Shown here: in pieces, positions 52,104 through 59,537 of the stretch
Layout: each line of letters opens with the position of its first letter
How positions within the stretch are numbered: the stretch's first letter is position 1
DNA from: Sphingobium naphthae
GTDB taxonomy: Bacteria; Pseudomonadota; Alphaproteobacteria; Sphingomonadales; Sphingomonadaceae
DNA length: 64,000 nucleotides
Reading direction: 5' to 3'
Assembly: GCF_020782235.1 (NCBI RefSeq)
Contig: NZ_JAJGNO010000013.1
Span: 1 to 64,000, forward strand
The notes under the pieces: generated by a model
Databases searched by the model: none
The model's input: the letters and a program-made list of their open reading frames with translations, nothing else
What the model was told of the DNA's origin: nothing
Translations under genes and position numbers: made by a program

Positions 52104-53027
52104 TCAGCCCCTGGCGTTGAAGCCCGCGACCATGCCCGCGGTGATGGACAGGGCGATCTCCGCCGGGCCGATCGCGCCGATGTCCAGCCCCGCCGGTCCG
52201 TCGATCCGCGCCAGCGCATCCGCGTCGAACCCCGCAGCCGTCAGCCGGTCGATCCGGGCCGCATGGCTGCGCCGCGATCCCAGCGCCGCGATATAGCCGG
52301 TCGGCGCGTTGAGCGCCGCGATCAGGGCGGGATCGTCGATCTTGATGTCGTGGCTGAGCGTCACGATGGCGGTCGATTCGCCGGGGTGACGGGCGGCAAT
52401 CGCCTCATCGGGCCAGCGATCGTCCAGTTCGACGCCGGGAAAGCGTTCTTCGGTCAGGAAACGGCCGCGCGGGTCGATCACGACCGGCCGGACGTCGATG
52501 GCCTGCGCGAGCGGGACCAATGACTGGGCGATCTGGACCGCGCCAACGATCAGCAGCTGGCGGGGCGGATCATAGCGGTTGAGGAAGCCGCCCTCGACAA
52601 CGCCCTCCTGCGTCCGCCCAGTGGCGAGGTCGGTCGCCAGCGTCAGCGCCCGCCCCTCCTCGCTCGCGGCGGCGATGCGATCGAACAGATGCGGTGCGAA
52701 GCCCCAATCCGTGACCGGCTGCACCAGCACCGCGATCTCGCCGCCACAAGGCAACCCCACGTCCCAGGCATCGCCATCGGCAACGCCATAGCTGTGCACA
52801 TGCGCCGGCCGGCCCGCAATCACCTCGGCCGCGCGCTGCAGCACGTCGGTTTCCACGCAGCCGCCCGATATGCTGCCTTCCAGACGGCCATCCTGATGGA
52901 CCAGCATGTGGCTGCCGCGCGGGCGCGGGGCGGAGCCCCAGGTCGAAATCACCGTCGCCAGCGCCATCGGCGCGCCGCGCCATTCGATCGCCTTGCGGAT
53001 CACCGCGCCATTGTCGTTCAACGTCAT
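52104..53027 (-). CDS. XdhC/CoxI-family protein
   Basis: A 307-residue protein in the family that inserts or sulfurates the molybdenum cofactor of xanthine dehydrogenase-type enzymes. The N-terminal XdhC/CoxI domain reads VISTWGSAPRPRGSHMLVHQ, GSISGGCVETDVLQ and CGGEIAVLVQP. The C-terminal Rossmann-like domain has LLIVGAVQIAQSLVPLAQ and YIAALGSRRSHAARIDRL. The start at ATG 53027 was chosen over ATG 53108 because the upstream stretch is Pro/His-rich and unlike the family. No molybdenum hydroxylase subunits are encoded in this window, so the client enzyme lies elsewhere. Confidence 0.9.
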   Translation of the reverse strand: MTLNDNGAVIRKAIEWRGAPMALATVISTWGSAPRPRGSHMLVHQDGRLEGSISGGCVETDVLQRAAEVIAGRPAHVHSYGVADGDAWDVGLPCGGEIAVLVQPVTDWGFAPHLFDRIAAASEEGRALTLATDLATGRTQEGVVEGGFLNRYDPPRQLLIVGAVQIAQSLVPLAQAIDVRPVVIDPRGRFLTEERFPGVELDDRWPDEAIAARHPGESTAIVTLSHDIKIDDPALIAALNAPTGYIAALGSRRSHAARIDRLTAAGFDADALARIDGPAGLDIGAIGPAEIALSITAGMVAGFNARG

Positions 53028-53083
53028 GCTCCCGGTTCGTGCGCAGCCTGCTGCTGCCGGGCAGCAATGGGGATGATGATCGG

Positions 53084-53752
53084 TCAGTGCAAGCGCCGGC
53101 CGGTCCATACGACTCGCCCGACAATATCGACCAGCACGGGATCGATGTCGGCCCAGTCGGGATAATGGGGATTGTCGCTGAGCACGCTGAAGCGTCCCCT
53201 GCGCGGACCCAAGGCGACGCGCTTCACCATCAGCACGCCATCGAGGCGCAGCACATAGACGCCATCGCGCAGCCGGTCGGCATCATCATCATGATCGACC
53301 ATGATGTCATCGCCATCGCTGAGCGTCGGCGCCATCGATTCGCCATCGACACGGATGATCGACACGCGCTGCGGCCGCACCCCCAGATGCCGCAGCCAGC
53401 GGGCGTCGAAGGCCATCACGCCTGCCGCCCGCTCATCCTCGTCCAGCGTGCCGCCGCCGGCCGACGCGCCGAGCGCCAGGCGCGGAACCGACACCACGGC
53501 CGGCAGGCTGCGGCCGCGCACGGACGGCGCAACAGCCGCCGCGCCGCCGCCCAGCATATCCTCCGCCACGCCGAAATAGCGCGCCAGCACGCGCCGATCA
53601 TCCTCATCCAGTTTGCGCGGCGTGCCCCGTTTGATGAACTGCTGAATATATGCGGGATTGCGCCCGATCAGGCGGGACAGATCGGCGTAATTTTCCCCGC
53701 GATCGGCGATCAGCCGATCCAGCGTGGCGCGGGCGTCCTGCGATTGATCCAT
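53084..53752 (-). CDS. XRE-type HTH plus S24 peptidase-like repressor
   Basis: A 222-residue phage-repressor-like regulator. The HTH lies at about 23-45 (YADLSRLIGRNPAYIQQFIK), and the S24/LexA-like C-terminal domain has Ser139 (IRVDGESMAPTLSDGDDIMV) and Lys177 (LMVKRVALG) as the catalytic dyad. A110-G111 (ERAAGVM) sits about 28 residues before the Ser, where LexA-type self-cleavage occurs, so RecA-stimulated inactivation is possible. ATG 53752 was preferred over TTG 53788 because the latter would put coding over a palindromic operator. It is divergent from the small genes at 53869. Confidence 0.9.
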   Translation of the reverse strand: MDQSQDARATLDRLIADRGENYADLSRLIGRNPAYIQQFIKRGTPRKLDEDDRRVLARYFGVAEDMLGGGAAAVAPSVRGRSLPAVVSVPRLALGASAGGGTLDEDERAAGVMAFDARWLRHLGVRPQRVSIIRVDGESMAPTLSDGDDIMVDHDDDADRLRDGVYVLRLDGVLMVKRVALGPRRGRFSVLSDNPHYPDWADIDPVLVDIVGRVVWTGRRLH

Positions 53753-53775
53753 AGCCAGTCCATTATCGATAAGAT

Positions 53776-53844
53776 TTTTCCTAGACAAGTAGGAAAATGA
53801 GTTTGAGATAGGAAATCACCTATCGACTCGCACGGGGCGAGTCG
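53776..53844. promoter_or_regulatory. Palindrome-rich divergent control region (operator candidates)
   Basis: There are three inverted repeats between the S24 repressor and the plus-strand genes: TTTTCCTA-N6-TAGGAAAA (53776-53797, perfect 8-bp arms), GATAGG-N6-CCTATC (53807-53824, perfect 6-bp arms), and CGACTCG-N7-CGAGTCG (53824-53844, perfect 7-bp arms). The first two share the 6-bp spacer and a CCTA/TAGG core, as expected for operators of a dimeric repressor. The region is AT-rich against the local background. Confidence 0.65.
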
Positions 53845-53868
53845 GCTTGAAGGGGGAGACGAGAATTG

Positions 53869-54054
53869 ATGCTTCTGCCGATGATCGAGAGATTTCTGCG
53901 CCAGCATGACATGCGGCCCACCCGGTTCGGGCGTGACTGCGCGCGCGATCCGCGACTGGTGTTCGACCTGCGGCAAGGCCGCGAACCAGGCGCGCGACTG
54001 ACGAGACGAGTAGAACATTTCATGAACACTTATCGCAGGAGCCAAGGCCAATGA
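53869..54054 (+). CDS. Small HTH-like protein downstream of the S24 operator region
   Basis: A 61-residue basic protein from ATG 53869 (MLLPMIERFLRQHDMRPTRF), then GRDCARDPRLVFDLRQGREP and a helix ending in YRRSQGQ. The RFGRDCARDPRLVFDLRQGR stretch reads as a compact helix-turn-helix, as in small sphingomonad proteins of this kind. An SD-like AGGGGGAGA lies upstream; TTG 53866 is an alternative start. It overlaps the next gene (ATGA). Confidence 0.78.
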   Translation: MLLPMIERFLRQHDMRPTRFGRDCARDPRLVFDLRQGREPGARLTRRVEHFMNTYRRSQGQ

Positions 54055-54422
54055 CAAGCATGGATCTCTCGTTCCGCCGCACCAACCTGCTCCGAAATCA
54101 ACCTATCGCCCGGTGCGACGCCGATCCGCTGCCGCTGCTGCTGGGGCAGTTGCTGCTGCGCGCGGGCCTGCCCACGACGATCGAGCGCGCCAGCAGCCGC
54201 CCATGGGCAAGCGCCCTGTTCGAGGGACGGCGTCATAGCATCCGACTGCATTTCGCGGGCGACGAGCCGATGGCGCAGCGCGCGCGCTTTGTCGCGGGGC
54301 TCAGCGAAGCGGAATGGAGGCTGCCAAAATATTTCGTCGCCGACATCACGGTCGACGAAGAGGGATCGGATAGCGAGGGCCAATGGGTGCAATTGTCGGC
54401 GCTGACGATCCGCGACTGGTGA
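54051..54422 (+). CDS. Hypothetical protein, 123 residues
   Basis: Starts at ATG 54051, overlapping the small HTH-like gene stop codon, so the two are coupled. It has a basic N-terminus (SFRRTNLLRNQPIARCDADP), a Leu-rich helix (PLLLGQLLLRAGLPTTIERA), GRRHSIRLHFAGDEPMAQRA, and an acidic strand-rich end (VADITVDEEGSDSEGQWVQL). No family or motif was recognised. Its control probably follows the operators upstream. Confidence 0.7.
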   Translation: MTSMDLSFRRTNLLRNQPIARCDADPLPLLLGQLLLRAGLPTTIERASSRPWASALFEGRRHSIRLHFAGDEPMAQRARFVAGLSEAEWRLPKYFVADITVDEEGSDSEGQWVQLSALTIRDW

Positions 54423-54430
54423 TGCGCCGG

Positions 54431-55387
54431 TCAGCGCCGGCGTGCGGCCATGGTGCGCAGCGTGCCCAATGCAGCGCGCAGCGCTTCATCGGCATCGGGC
54501 GCGACGCTCTGGCGCACGGGCACGGCCGGCGCGACCGGCATGTCCGCCAGCACGGGCGCGGCATTGGCGCCCGCCATGCGGCGGCGCGAGGCGAGGCCGC
54601 GCTCCAGCCGATCGGTCAGTTCCGCGATCGACAGGCCATGGGTCGGCAACGGCAGCGGCGCGGGCGGCGCTTCCGCCAGGGGTGTGGCCTCAACCGAGGC
54701 ATCATCATCGTCCCAGGCCTCAGCCGGCGACGCGTCGTCTTCCTCCTCGTCCTCCACCAGCGCGTCGAAGCGATGGGCGGGCGGCGCGAAGGCGGGAGCG
54801 CGCCGTTCCTCCCCCACGGGCTCGGCCGGCAAGCTGCGCGCGGCGAAGCTGGGCATCGGCAGCACCGAGCGCGCTTCCGGCTCCGGCGCGACGACCAGCG
54901 GGCGGCGACCGGCATCGGGGCGCGCGAAAATCTCGACGCCGTCAAAGTCGCGGCTGGCGAAAATCGGCGGGCGCGGCGGCGCATCGGGATGCGCATCGGC
55001 GCGGCGCAGCGAGGGCGCGTCCGGCTCGGCCACGGGCATGGCGCGTCCGCGCGCCAGGGCGGTTAGCTTGGAAAAGGCGAAACCCATATGTCTTGCTCCC
55101 GAGGCGCGATGCTGGCGCCCATCCTTGTCCCGTTCGTCATCCGCGGCGTCCGGATCGCGGTTCATCGCCGCCACCAGCCCTGCCGCCAGCATTCCGACAA
55201 ACCCGGCCATCAGCAGCCGGGCCGTCAGTCCCAGGGGCGGCGCGGCGGCGGGCAGCGCTTCGCTGAGCCCGCTCGACGCCACCGCCGTCTCCAGCAACCC
55301 GACGGGCGTCGCCAGCAGGGCGGCGGCTGCGGCGATCGCCGCCAGCCCTGCCATTGCCCCGCTGCGTCTGCCTGCCGCCGTTATCAA
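54431..55387 (-). CDS. Membrane-anchored low-complexity protein of unknown function
   Basis: A 318-residue protein with two N-terminal hydrophobic segments (about 12-35 and 53-75), then a long Pro/Ala/acidic region (DALVEDEEEDDASPAEAWDD) and a C-terminal helix rich in Arg (SIAELTDRLERGLASRRRMA). TTG 55387 has GAAGG upstream; ATG 55354 would drop 11 residues. No enzymatic motif was recognised. It is encoded next to the exosortase-associated glycosyltransferase on the same strand, with a 21-bp gap, and may be co-transcribed with it. Confidence 0.68.
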   Translation of the reverse strand: MITAAGRRSGAMAGLAAIAAAAALLATPVGLLETAVASSGLSEALPAAAPPLGLTARLLMAGFVGMLAAGLVAAMNRDPDAADDERDKDGRQHRASGARHMGFAFSKLTALARGRAMPVAEPDAPSLRRADAHPDAPPRPPIFASRDFDGVEIFARPDAGRRPLVVAPEPEARSVLPMPSFAARSLPAEPVGEERRAPAFAPPAHRFDALVEDEEEDDASPAEAWDDDDASVEATPLAEAPPAPLPLPTHGLSIAELTDRLERGLASRRRMAGANAAPVLADMPVAPAVPVRQSVAPDADEALRAALGTLRTMAARRR

Positions 55388-55408
55388 CCTCTCGACCTTC
55401 GTTTCTGT

Positions 55409-56635
55409 TCATGCCGCCACGCGGTCCCTGGAAGACCGTGTAAGCAGATTTTGGTAAACAGGTTCGTAACGCACAATGTTTGACGACCAGTTACGATCGC
55501 GCTCGACGAAGGCGCGCGCCACGCGGCGGCGTTCGTCCCATGCGGCGCGATCGGCGAACATGTCCGCCAGCGACCGTGCGATCGCCGCCGGGTCGTCGGG
55601 CGCGAACAGCGTGCCCGTCACGCCGTCCTCGATCAGTTCGCGGTGGCCGCCGACATTGGACGCGGCGACCAGCCGCCCCTGCGCCATCGCCTCCAGCGGC
55701 TTGAGCGGCGTCACCAATTCCGTGAGGCGCATCGCCTTGCGCGGATAGGCCAGGATGTCGACTTGCGCATAATAATGTTCGACCTGATCATGCGGCACCC
55801 GGCCGACGAAGATGATGTGATCGGCAAAGGGCGATGCTATGGCCTGGGCGCGGAGCGCCTGCTCCATCGGCCCGCCGCCGACCAGCAGCAACCTGGCCCG
55901 CGGTCGCGCCCGCACGAGACGCGGCATCGCGGCGATCAGATCGTCGAGTCCTTCATAATCATAGAAGCTGCCGATGAAGCCGACGACATCCGCGCCGCCC
56001 AGCCCCAGCGCCGCCGTCAGCGCCGGATCGCGCGGCACCGGCGTTCCGAATTGCGTCATATCGACGCCATTGGGCGATACGATGATCTTGGCCGGGTCGA
56101 TGCCCCGCGCGATCAGATCGCCGCGCAGCCCTTCGCAGATCACCGCGACGGCATCGGCATTGCGGACCGCGCGGGTTTCCAGCTGCCGCGTCAGCCAATA
56201 ACGTGGGCTTCCCTCCGTCCCCGTGCCGTTGCCGACGGCCGCATCCTCCCAGAATGCGCGGATTTCGTAGATCATGGGAATGCCGTGCCGGCGCGCCACC
56301 CGCTGCGCCGCCATGGCGTTGAGCACCGGCGAATGCGCATGGATCACGTCCGGCCGCCACTGGCGGACCAGCGCGTCGATCGCATCGGCATGCGCGGCGA
56401 GATCCCGCCATTCGCGCACCACCGCGTTGCCGGTCGCGGGATCGCCCGGCGTGCGGTGGAAGGTCAGCCCGTCCACCTGCTCCACGCCCGGCCCGCCCGC
56501 GCTGTGCCGCCGCCCCGTGATGCCGCGCACGTCCCAGCCCTTGGCGATCTGCGCGCGCAGGATCGCCCGGGTGCGGAACGTATAGCCGCTGTGCATCGGC
56601 AGGCTGTGGTCCAGCACATGAAGTATGCGAGTCAT
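55409..56635 (-). CDS. Exosortase-A-system-associated glycosyltransferase (GT4 family)
   Basis: A 408-residue GT-B glycosyltransferase starting at ATG 56635 (MTRILHVLDHSLPMHSGYTF). Family 1/4 features: DVIHAHSPVLNAMAAQRVAR, IIVSPNGVDMTQFG, VGFIGSFYDYEGLDDLIAAM, RLLLVGGGPM and the nucleotide-sugar-binding region LKPLEAMAQGRLVAASNVGG. The opening LDHSLPMHSGYTFRTRAI and RAFWEDAAVGNGTGTEGS match the PEP-CTERM/exosortase-A-associated glycosyltransferases (TIGR04063 type). It is divergent from the O-glycosylation ligase gene. Confidence 0.9.
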   Translation of the reverse strand: MTRILHVLDHSLPMHSGYTFRTRAILRAQIAKGWDVRGITGRRHSAGGPGVEQVDGLTFHRTPGDPATGNAVVREWRDLAAHADAIDALVRQWRPDVIHAHSPVLNAMAAQRVARRHGIPMIYEIRAFWEDAAVGNGTGTEGSPRYWLTRQLETRAVRNADAVAVICEGLRGDLIARGIDPAKIIVSPNGVDMTQFGTPVPRDPALTAALGLGGADVVGFIGSFYDYEGLDDLIAAMPRLVRARPRARLLLVGGGPMEQALRAQAIASPFADHIIFVGRVPHDQVEHYYAQVDILAYPRKAMRLTELVTPLKPLEAMAQGRLVAASNVGGHRELIEDGVTGTLFAPDDPAAIARSLADMFADRAAWDERRRVARAFVERDRNWSSNIVRYEPVYQNLLTRSSRDRVAA

Positions 56636-56724
56636 AGCCAATCCCGTCTGCCGCGAAAGGTTTAACGGCCCGTCAACTCTGTCAGGCTAGGAGAAGCGTC
56701 CAAGAGCGGAAATTCAAGCGAGCG

Positions 56725-56847
56725 ATGATAGACATTTTGTCCCTGCTGATCAGCCACGGCGTGATCCTGCTCGCGGCCTGGCAACTGCTGCCGCGGTCCG
56801 ACCTGGACCGCGACCCGCCGCCGCAGGAGCCGGCCGGCGATGCGTGA
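56725..56847 (+). CDS. 40-residue membrane microprotein before the O-glycosylation ligase
   Basis: Reads MIDILSLLISHGVILLAAWQ, then LLPRSDLDRDPPPQEPAGDA and a stop codon. One hydrophobic helix (about 3-22) is followed by a polar Pro-rich tail. It overlaps the ligase gene start by 8 bp (56840-56847), so translation is coupled. The 89-bp gap upstream carries the divergent promoters. No family was recognised, but the overlap and composition make it a credible gene. Confidence 0.65.
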   Translation: MIDILSLLISHGVILLAAWQLLPRSDLDRDPPPQEPAGDA

Positions 56848-58204
56848 CCTGTTCTTCATCGCCTTTCTCGGCGTCTTCGGCCTGATGGGGCTGCGGCGGC
56901 CGTTCCTGCTGGTTGCCCTCTACGCCTATATCGACATCGTTTCGCCCCAGCGCCTGTCCTATTTCCTGCTCAACTCCATCCCGATCTCCGCCATCGCCTT
57001 CGCCCTAATGGTGGGCGCATGGCTGCTGGTGGACGACAAGAAGGATTGCCGTTTCTCGGCGCGGCAGGGATTGATGCTGCTGCTGCTCGCCTGGTGCGGA
57101 TATACCACCCTGACCGCCGACTTCCCGGCCGAAGCGCTGACCAAATGGAATTGGGTGTGGAAGGCGATCATCGCCGGCGTCTTCCTGCCGCTGGTGCTGC
57201 GCACCCGCCTGCGGATCGAGGCTCTGTCGCTGTTCATGGTGCTGTGCGCCAGCACGATCATCATCAATGGCGGCATGAAGACCGCCCTGTCGGGCGGCGG
57301 CTATGGCGTGCTCAACCTGATGGTCGAAAATAATAGCGGCCTGTACGAAGGCAGCATCATTTCCTGCGTCGCCATCTCGCTGATCCCGATCATCCTGTGG
57401 CTGTCGCGTCACGGCACCATCTTCCCGGCCGACTGGAAGGTGAAGAGCTTCTGCTATTGCCTCTGCCTGGCCTGCCTGTTGATGCCGGTCGGCACCGAAG
57501 CGCGCACCGGCCTCGTCTGCATCGTCGTGCTGGCGGGGCTGATGCTGATGCGATCGAAGCGCAAGTTCGTCTACGGCCCGCTGATGCTGCTCGCCGCCCT
57601 GGTGTCGATCCCCTTTCTGCCGGCCAGCTTCACCCAGCGAATGCAGACAATCGAGAACCACCAGGGCGACGAAAGCGCCTCGACTCGCGTCGCGGTGTGG
57701 ATGTGGACGCTCGACTATGTGAAGGCGCATCCGGGCGGCGGCGGCTTCGACAATTATCTGCAGAACAGCTTCACCTATGTCGCCCAGAGCACCGTCACGG
57801 ACAGCGGCGGTACGCGCGTGGAACGCCGCCTGGTGACCGACCGGGGCCGCGCCTATCACAGCGCCTATTTCGAACTGCTGGGTGAACAGGGCTATTTCGG
57901 CTTCGCGATCTGGGCGCTGCTGCACCTCATCTGCTTCATCCGGACCGAGGCGATCCGGCGCGCCTACCGCAATCGCGGCGGCCCCGACGAGGCGTGGATC
58001 GCGCCCTTCGCATTGGCGCTGCAACAAGGCCATATCGTCTATATGATCGGATCGCTGTTCGTGGGCATCGCCTATCAGCCCTTCATCTTCATGATGCTGG
58101 CGCTTCAGATCGGCCTCGACACCTATCTGAGGCGCAAGCGCAAGGCGGCGGCCAAGCAACAGTTGGATGCCGCGCTGGCGCTGGGCCATGGGGCGCCGGC
58201 ATGA
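56840..58204 (+). CDS. Putative O-glycosylation ligase, exosortase-A-system-associated (Wzy/WaaL-like)
   Basis: A 454-residue polytopic membrane protein with about 10-11 helices. The start MRDLFFIAFLGVFGLMGLRR, the ALYAYIDIVSPQRLSYFLLN motif, and LFMVLCASTIIINGGMKTAL with TEARTGLVCIVVL match the exosortase-A-associated O-antigen-ligase-like family (TIGR03097 type). The large periplasmic loop includes HPGGGGFDNYLQNSF and GRAYHSAYFELLGEQGYFGF. It probably transfers glycan chains to protein or lipid acceptors in the periplasm. No exosortase gene lies in this window. Confidence 0.92.
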   Translation: MRDLFFIAFLGVFGLMGLRRPFLLVALYAYIDIVSPQRLSYFLLNSIPISAIAFALMVGAWLLVDDKKDCRFSARQGLMLLLLAWCGYTTLTADFPAEALTKWNWVWKAIIAGVFLPLVLRTRLRIEALSLFMVLCASTIIINGGMKTALSGGGYGVLNLMVENNSGLYEGSIISCVAISLIPIILWLSRHGTIFPADWKVKSFCYCLCLACLLMPVGTEARTGLVCIVVLAGLMLMRSKRKFVYGPLMLLAALVSIPFLPASFTQRMQTIENHQGDESASTRVAVWMWTLDYVKAHPGGGGFDNYLQNSFTYVAQSTVTDSGGTRVERRLVTDRGRAYHSAYFELLGEQGYFGFAIWALLHLICFIRTEAIRRAYRNRGGPDEAWIAPFALALQQGHIVYMIGSLFVGIAYQPFIFMMLALQIGLDTYLRRKRKAAAKQQLDAALALGHGAPA

Positions 58205-58920
58205 GGCAGGGCATGACCTTTGTGAACAGGGCGATGGGCATCCTGCTGGGGCTGCTGCTTGCGTTGCCGTGGCTGGGACTGGCGCAAGAATTGCCCTGGG
58301 GCGTCACCGCCTTGTGCGTGCTGAGCGGATTCCAGCTGCGCCTTTTGGATCGTCGCTGGGACAGGCGCGGTGGGGCGCTGGACTGGATCAGCCATGTTCG
58401 CATGGCGCCCGCGCGACTGCTGCCCTGGGGTGCGGCGGTGATCATCGCGCTCATCGCGCGCCGCCCGCAGGATGCGCAGGCCATCGCCTTTGCAGCGCTG
58501 CTGTCCGAACTGCTGGTCTATCCTGCCTGCACCGTCCTGCTGGGCCGGATGACGCGGGGAGCGGCGGTCATTCTGCTGGTCGCGCTGATCGTGGTCCAGG
58601 GCATCGCCACCCACGACGGCATCCGCTACAGCCTCGCCTTTCTGACGGGAGTCGCGACCTGCATGACATGGCTGCGGGGACCGGACGGCGAGGGACGGAC
58701 GAGCGGCCTCGCGCTCGTCGGGTTCGCCCTGTCGATCTTCATGCCGGTCATGGCGCCCCCCTTGCTGACCATAGCGGTGCCGGCGGCGAGCGCCTGCGCA
58801 ATGCTGGCGCTCGCGACCATGTCGACGCTGCGCCGCCGCCCGGTGCCCTGGCGCACCGAAGGCGGCGACGGCGCGCGGCTCAGGCGGGGATGGCCGCCGC
58901 TTCCGTCACGGCCTGCTTGA
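58201..58920 (+). CDS. Polytopic membrane protein of unknown function
   Basis: A 239-residue protein overlapping the ligase stop codon (ATGA at 58201). It has about six hydrophobic helices, including NRAMGILLGLLLALPWLGLA, GAAVILLVALIVVQGIATHD and LALVGFALSIFMPVMAPPLL, and a short basic/Pro-rich end. No family was recognised. Coupling to the O-glycosylation ligase suggests a role in the same envelope glycan step. Its last 41 bp overlap the convergent PfpI-like gene antisense. Confidence 0.7.
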   Translation: MRQGMTFVNRAMGILLGLLLALPWLGLAQELPWGVTALCVLSGFQLRLLDRRWDRRGGALDWISHVRMAPARLLPWGAAVIIALIARRPQDAQAIAFAALLSELLVYPACTVLLGRMTRGAAVILLVALIVVQGIATHDGIRYSLAFLTGVATCMTWLRGPDGEGRTSGLALVGFALSIFMPVMAPPLLTIAVPAASACAMLALATMSTLRRRPVPWRTEGGDGARLRRGWPPLPSRPA

Positions 58921-59434
58921 ACGCGTCGACGAAGGCGGGAATATCCTCGGGCTTGCGGCTGGTGATCAGATTGCCGTCGACGACGACCGGCTCGTCCACC
59001 ACTTGCGCTCCTGCATTGGCGAGGTCGGTGCGCACCGACGGCCAGGAGGTGACGGTCTTGCCATCGACGCAGTCGGCTTCGACCAGCAGCCAGGGACCAT
59101 GGCAGATCGCGGCCACCGGCTTGCCCGAGGCGACGAAGTCGCGCACGATCTTGACCGCCTGCGCGTTCATCCGCAGCGTGTCGGGGTTGGCGACGCCGCC
59201 GGGCAGCACCAGCCCGTCATAGTCGCCGATCTGGACGGCATCCAGCGTGATATCGGGGGCGATCGTTTCGCCCTTCTTGTCATGCTCCATGCCCTGAATG
59301 GGATCGGTGGCGGGCGACGCCAGAGTGACGGTCGCGCCGGCGTCCATCAGCTTCTGGCGCGGTTCGAACAATTCGGACTGTTCGAACCCGTCGGTAGCGA
59401 TGATCAGGATGCGGCTCTGCTCAATGGCGGGCAT
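58880..59434 (-). CDS. DJ-1/PfpI-family protein (type 1 glutamine amidotransferase-like)
   Basis: A 184-residue protein starting at ATG 59434 with AAGGAGA 6 bp upstream. DJ-1/PfpI features: ILIIATDGFEQSELFEPRQK, DYDGLVLPGGVANPDTLRMN, and the nucleophile elbow AAICHGPWLLVEADCV. The Cys in AICHG is the expected reactive residue, and TSRKPEDIPAFVDAF closes the fold. Probable roles are deglycase, protease-like or chaperone activity under stress. It is divergent from topoisomerase IB. Confidence 0.92.
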   Translation of the reverse strand: MPAIEQSRILIIATDGFEQSELFEPRQKLMDAGATVTLASPATDPIQGMEHDKKGETIAPDITLDAVQIGDYDGLVLPGGVANPDTLRMNAQAVKIVRDFVASGKPVAAICHGPWLLVEADCVDGKTVTSWPSVRTDLANAGAQVVDEPVVVDGNLITSRKPEDIPAFVDAFKQAVTEAAAIPA

Positions 59435-59491
59435 AAATTTCTCCTTCGCTTGGGGGAACCCTGTGAACGGCCGACCCCCGGACGGAGTTGC

Positions 59492-59516
59492 GGAACGAAG
59501 CGATGAACGGCGGGTT
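59492..59516 (+). promoter_or_regulatory. Weak EcfG-type promoter candidate for topoisomerase IB
   Basis: GGAAC (59492-59496), 16 bp, GGTT (59513-59516), 21 bp before the ATG at 59538. The -10 element differs from CGTT at one position. Support comes mainly from position and from the stress-type genes on both sides. Confidence 0.35.
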
Positions 59517-59537
59517 TTGCGGCATGAGAAGGAAAAC

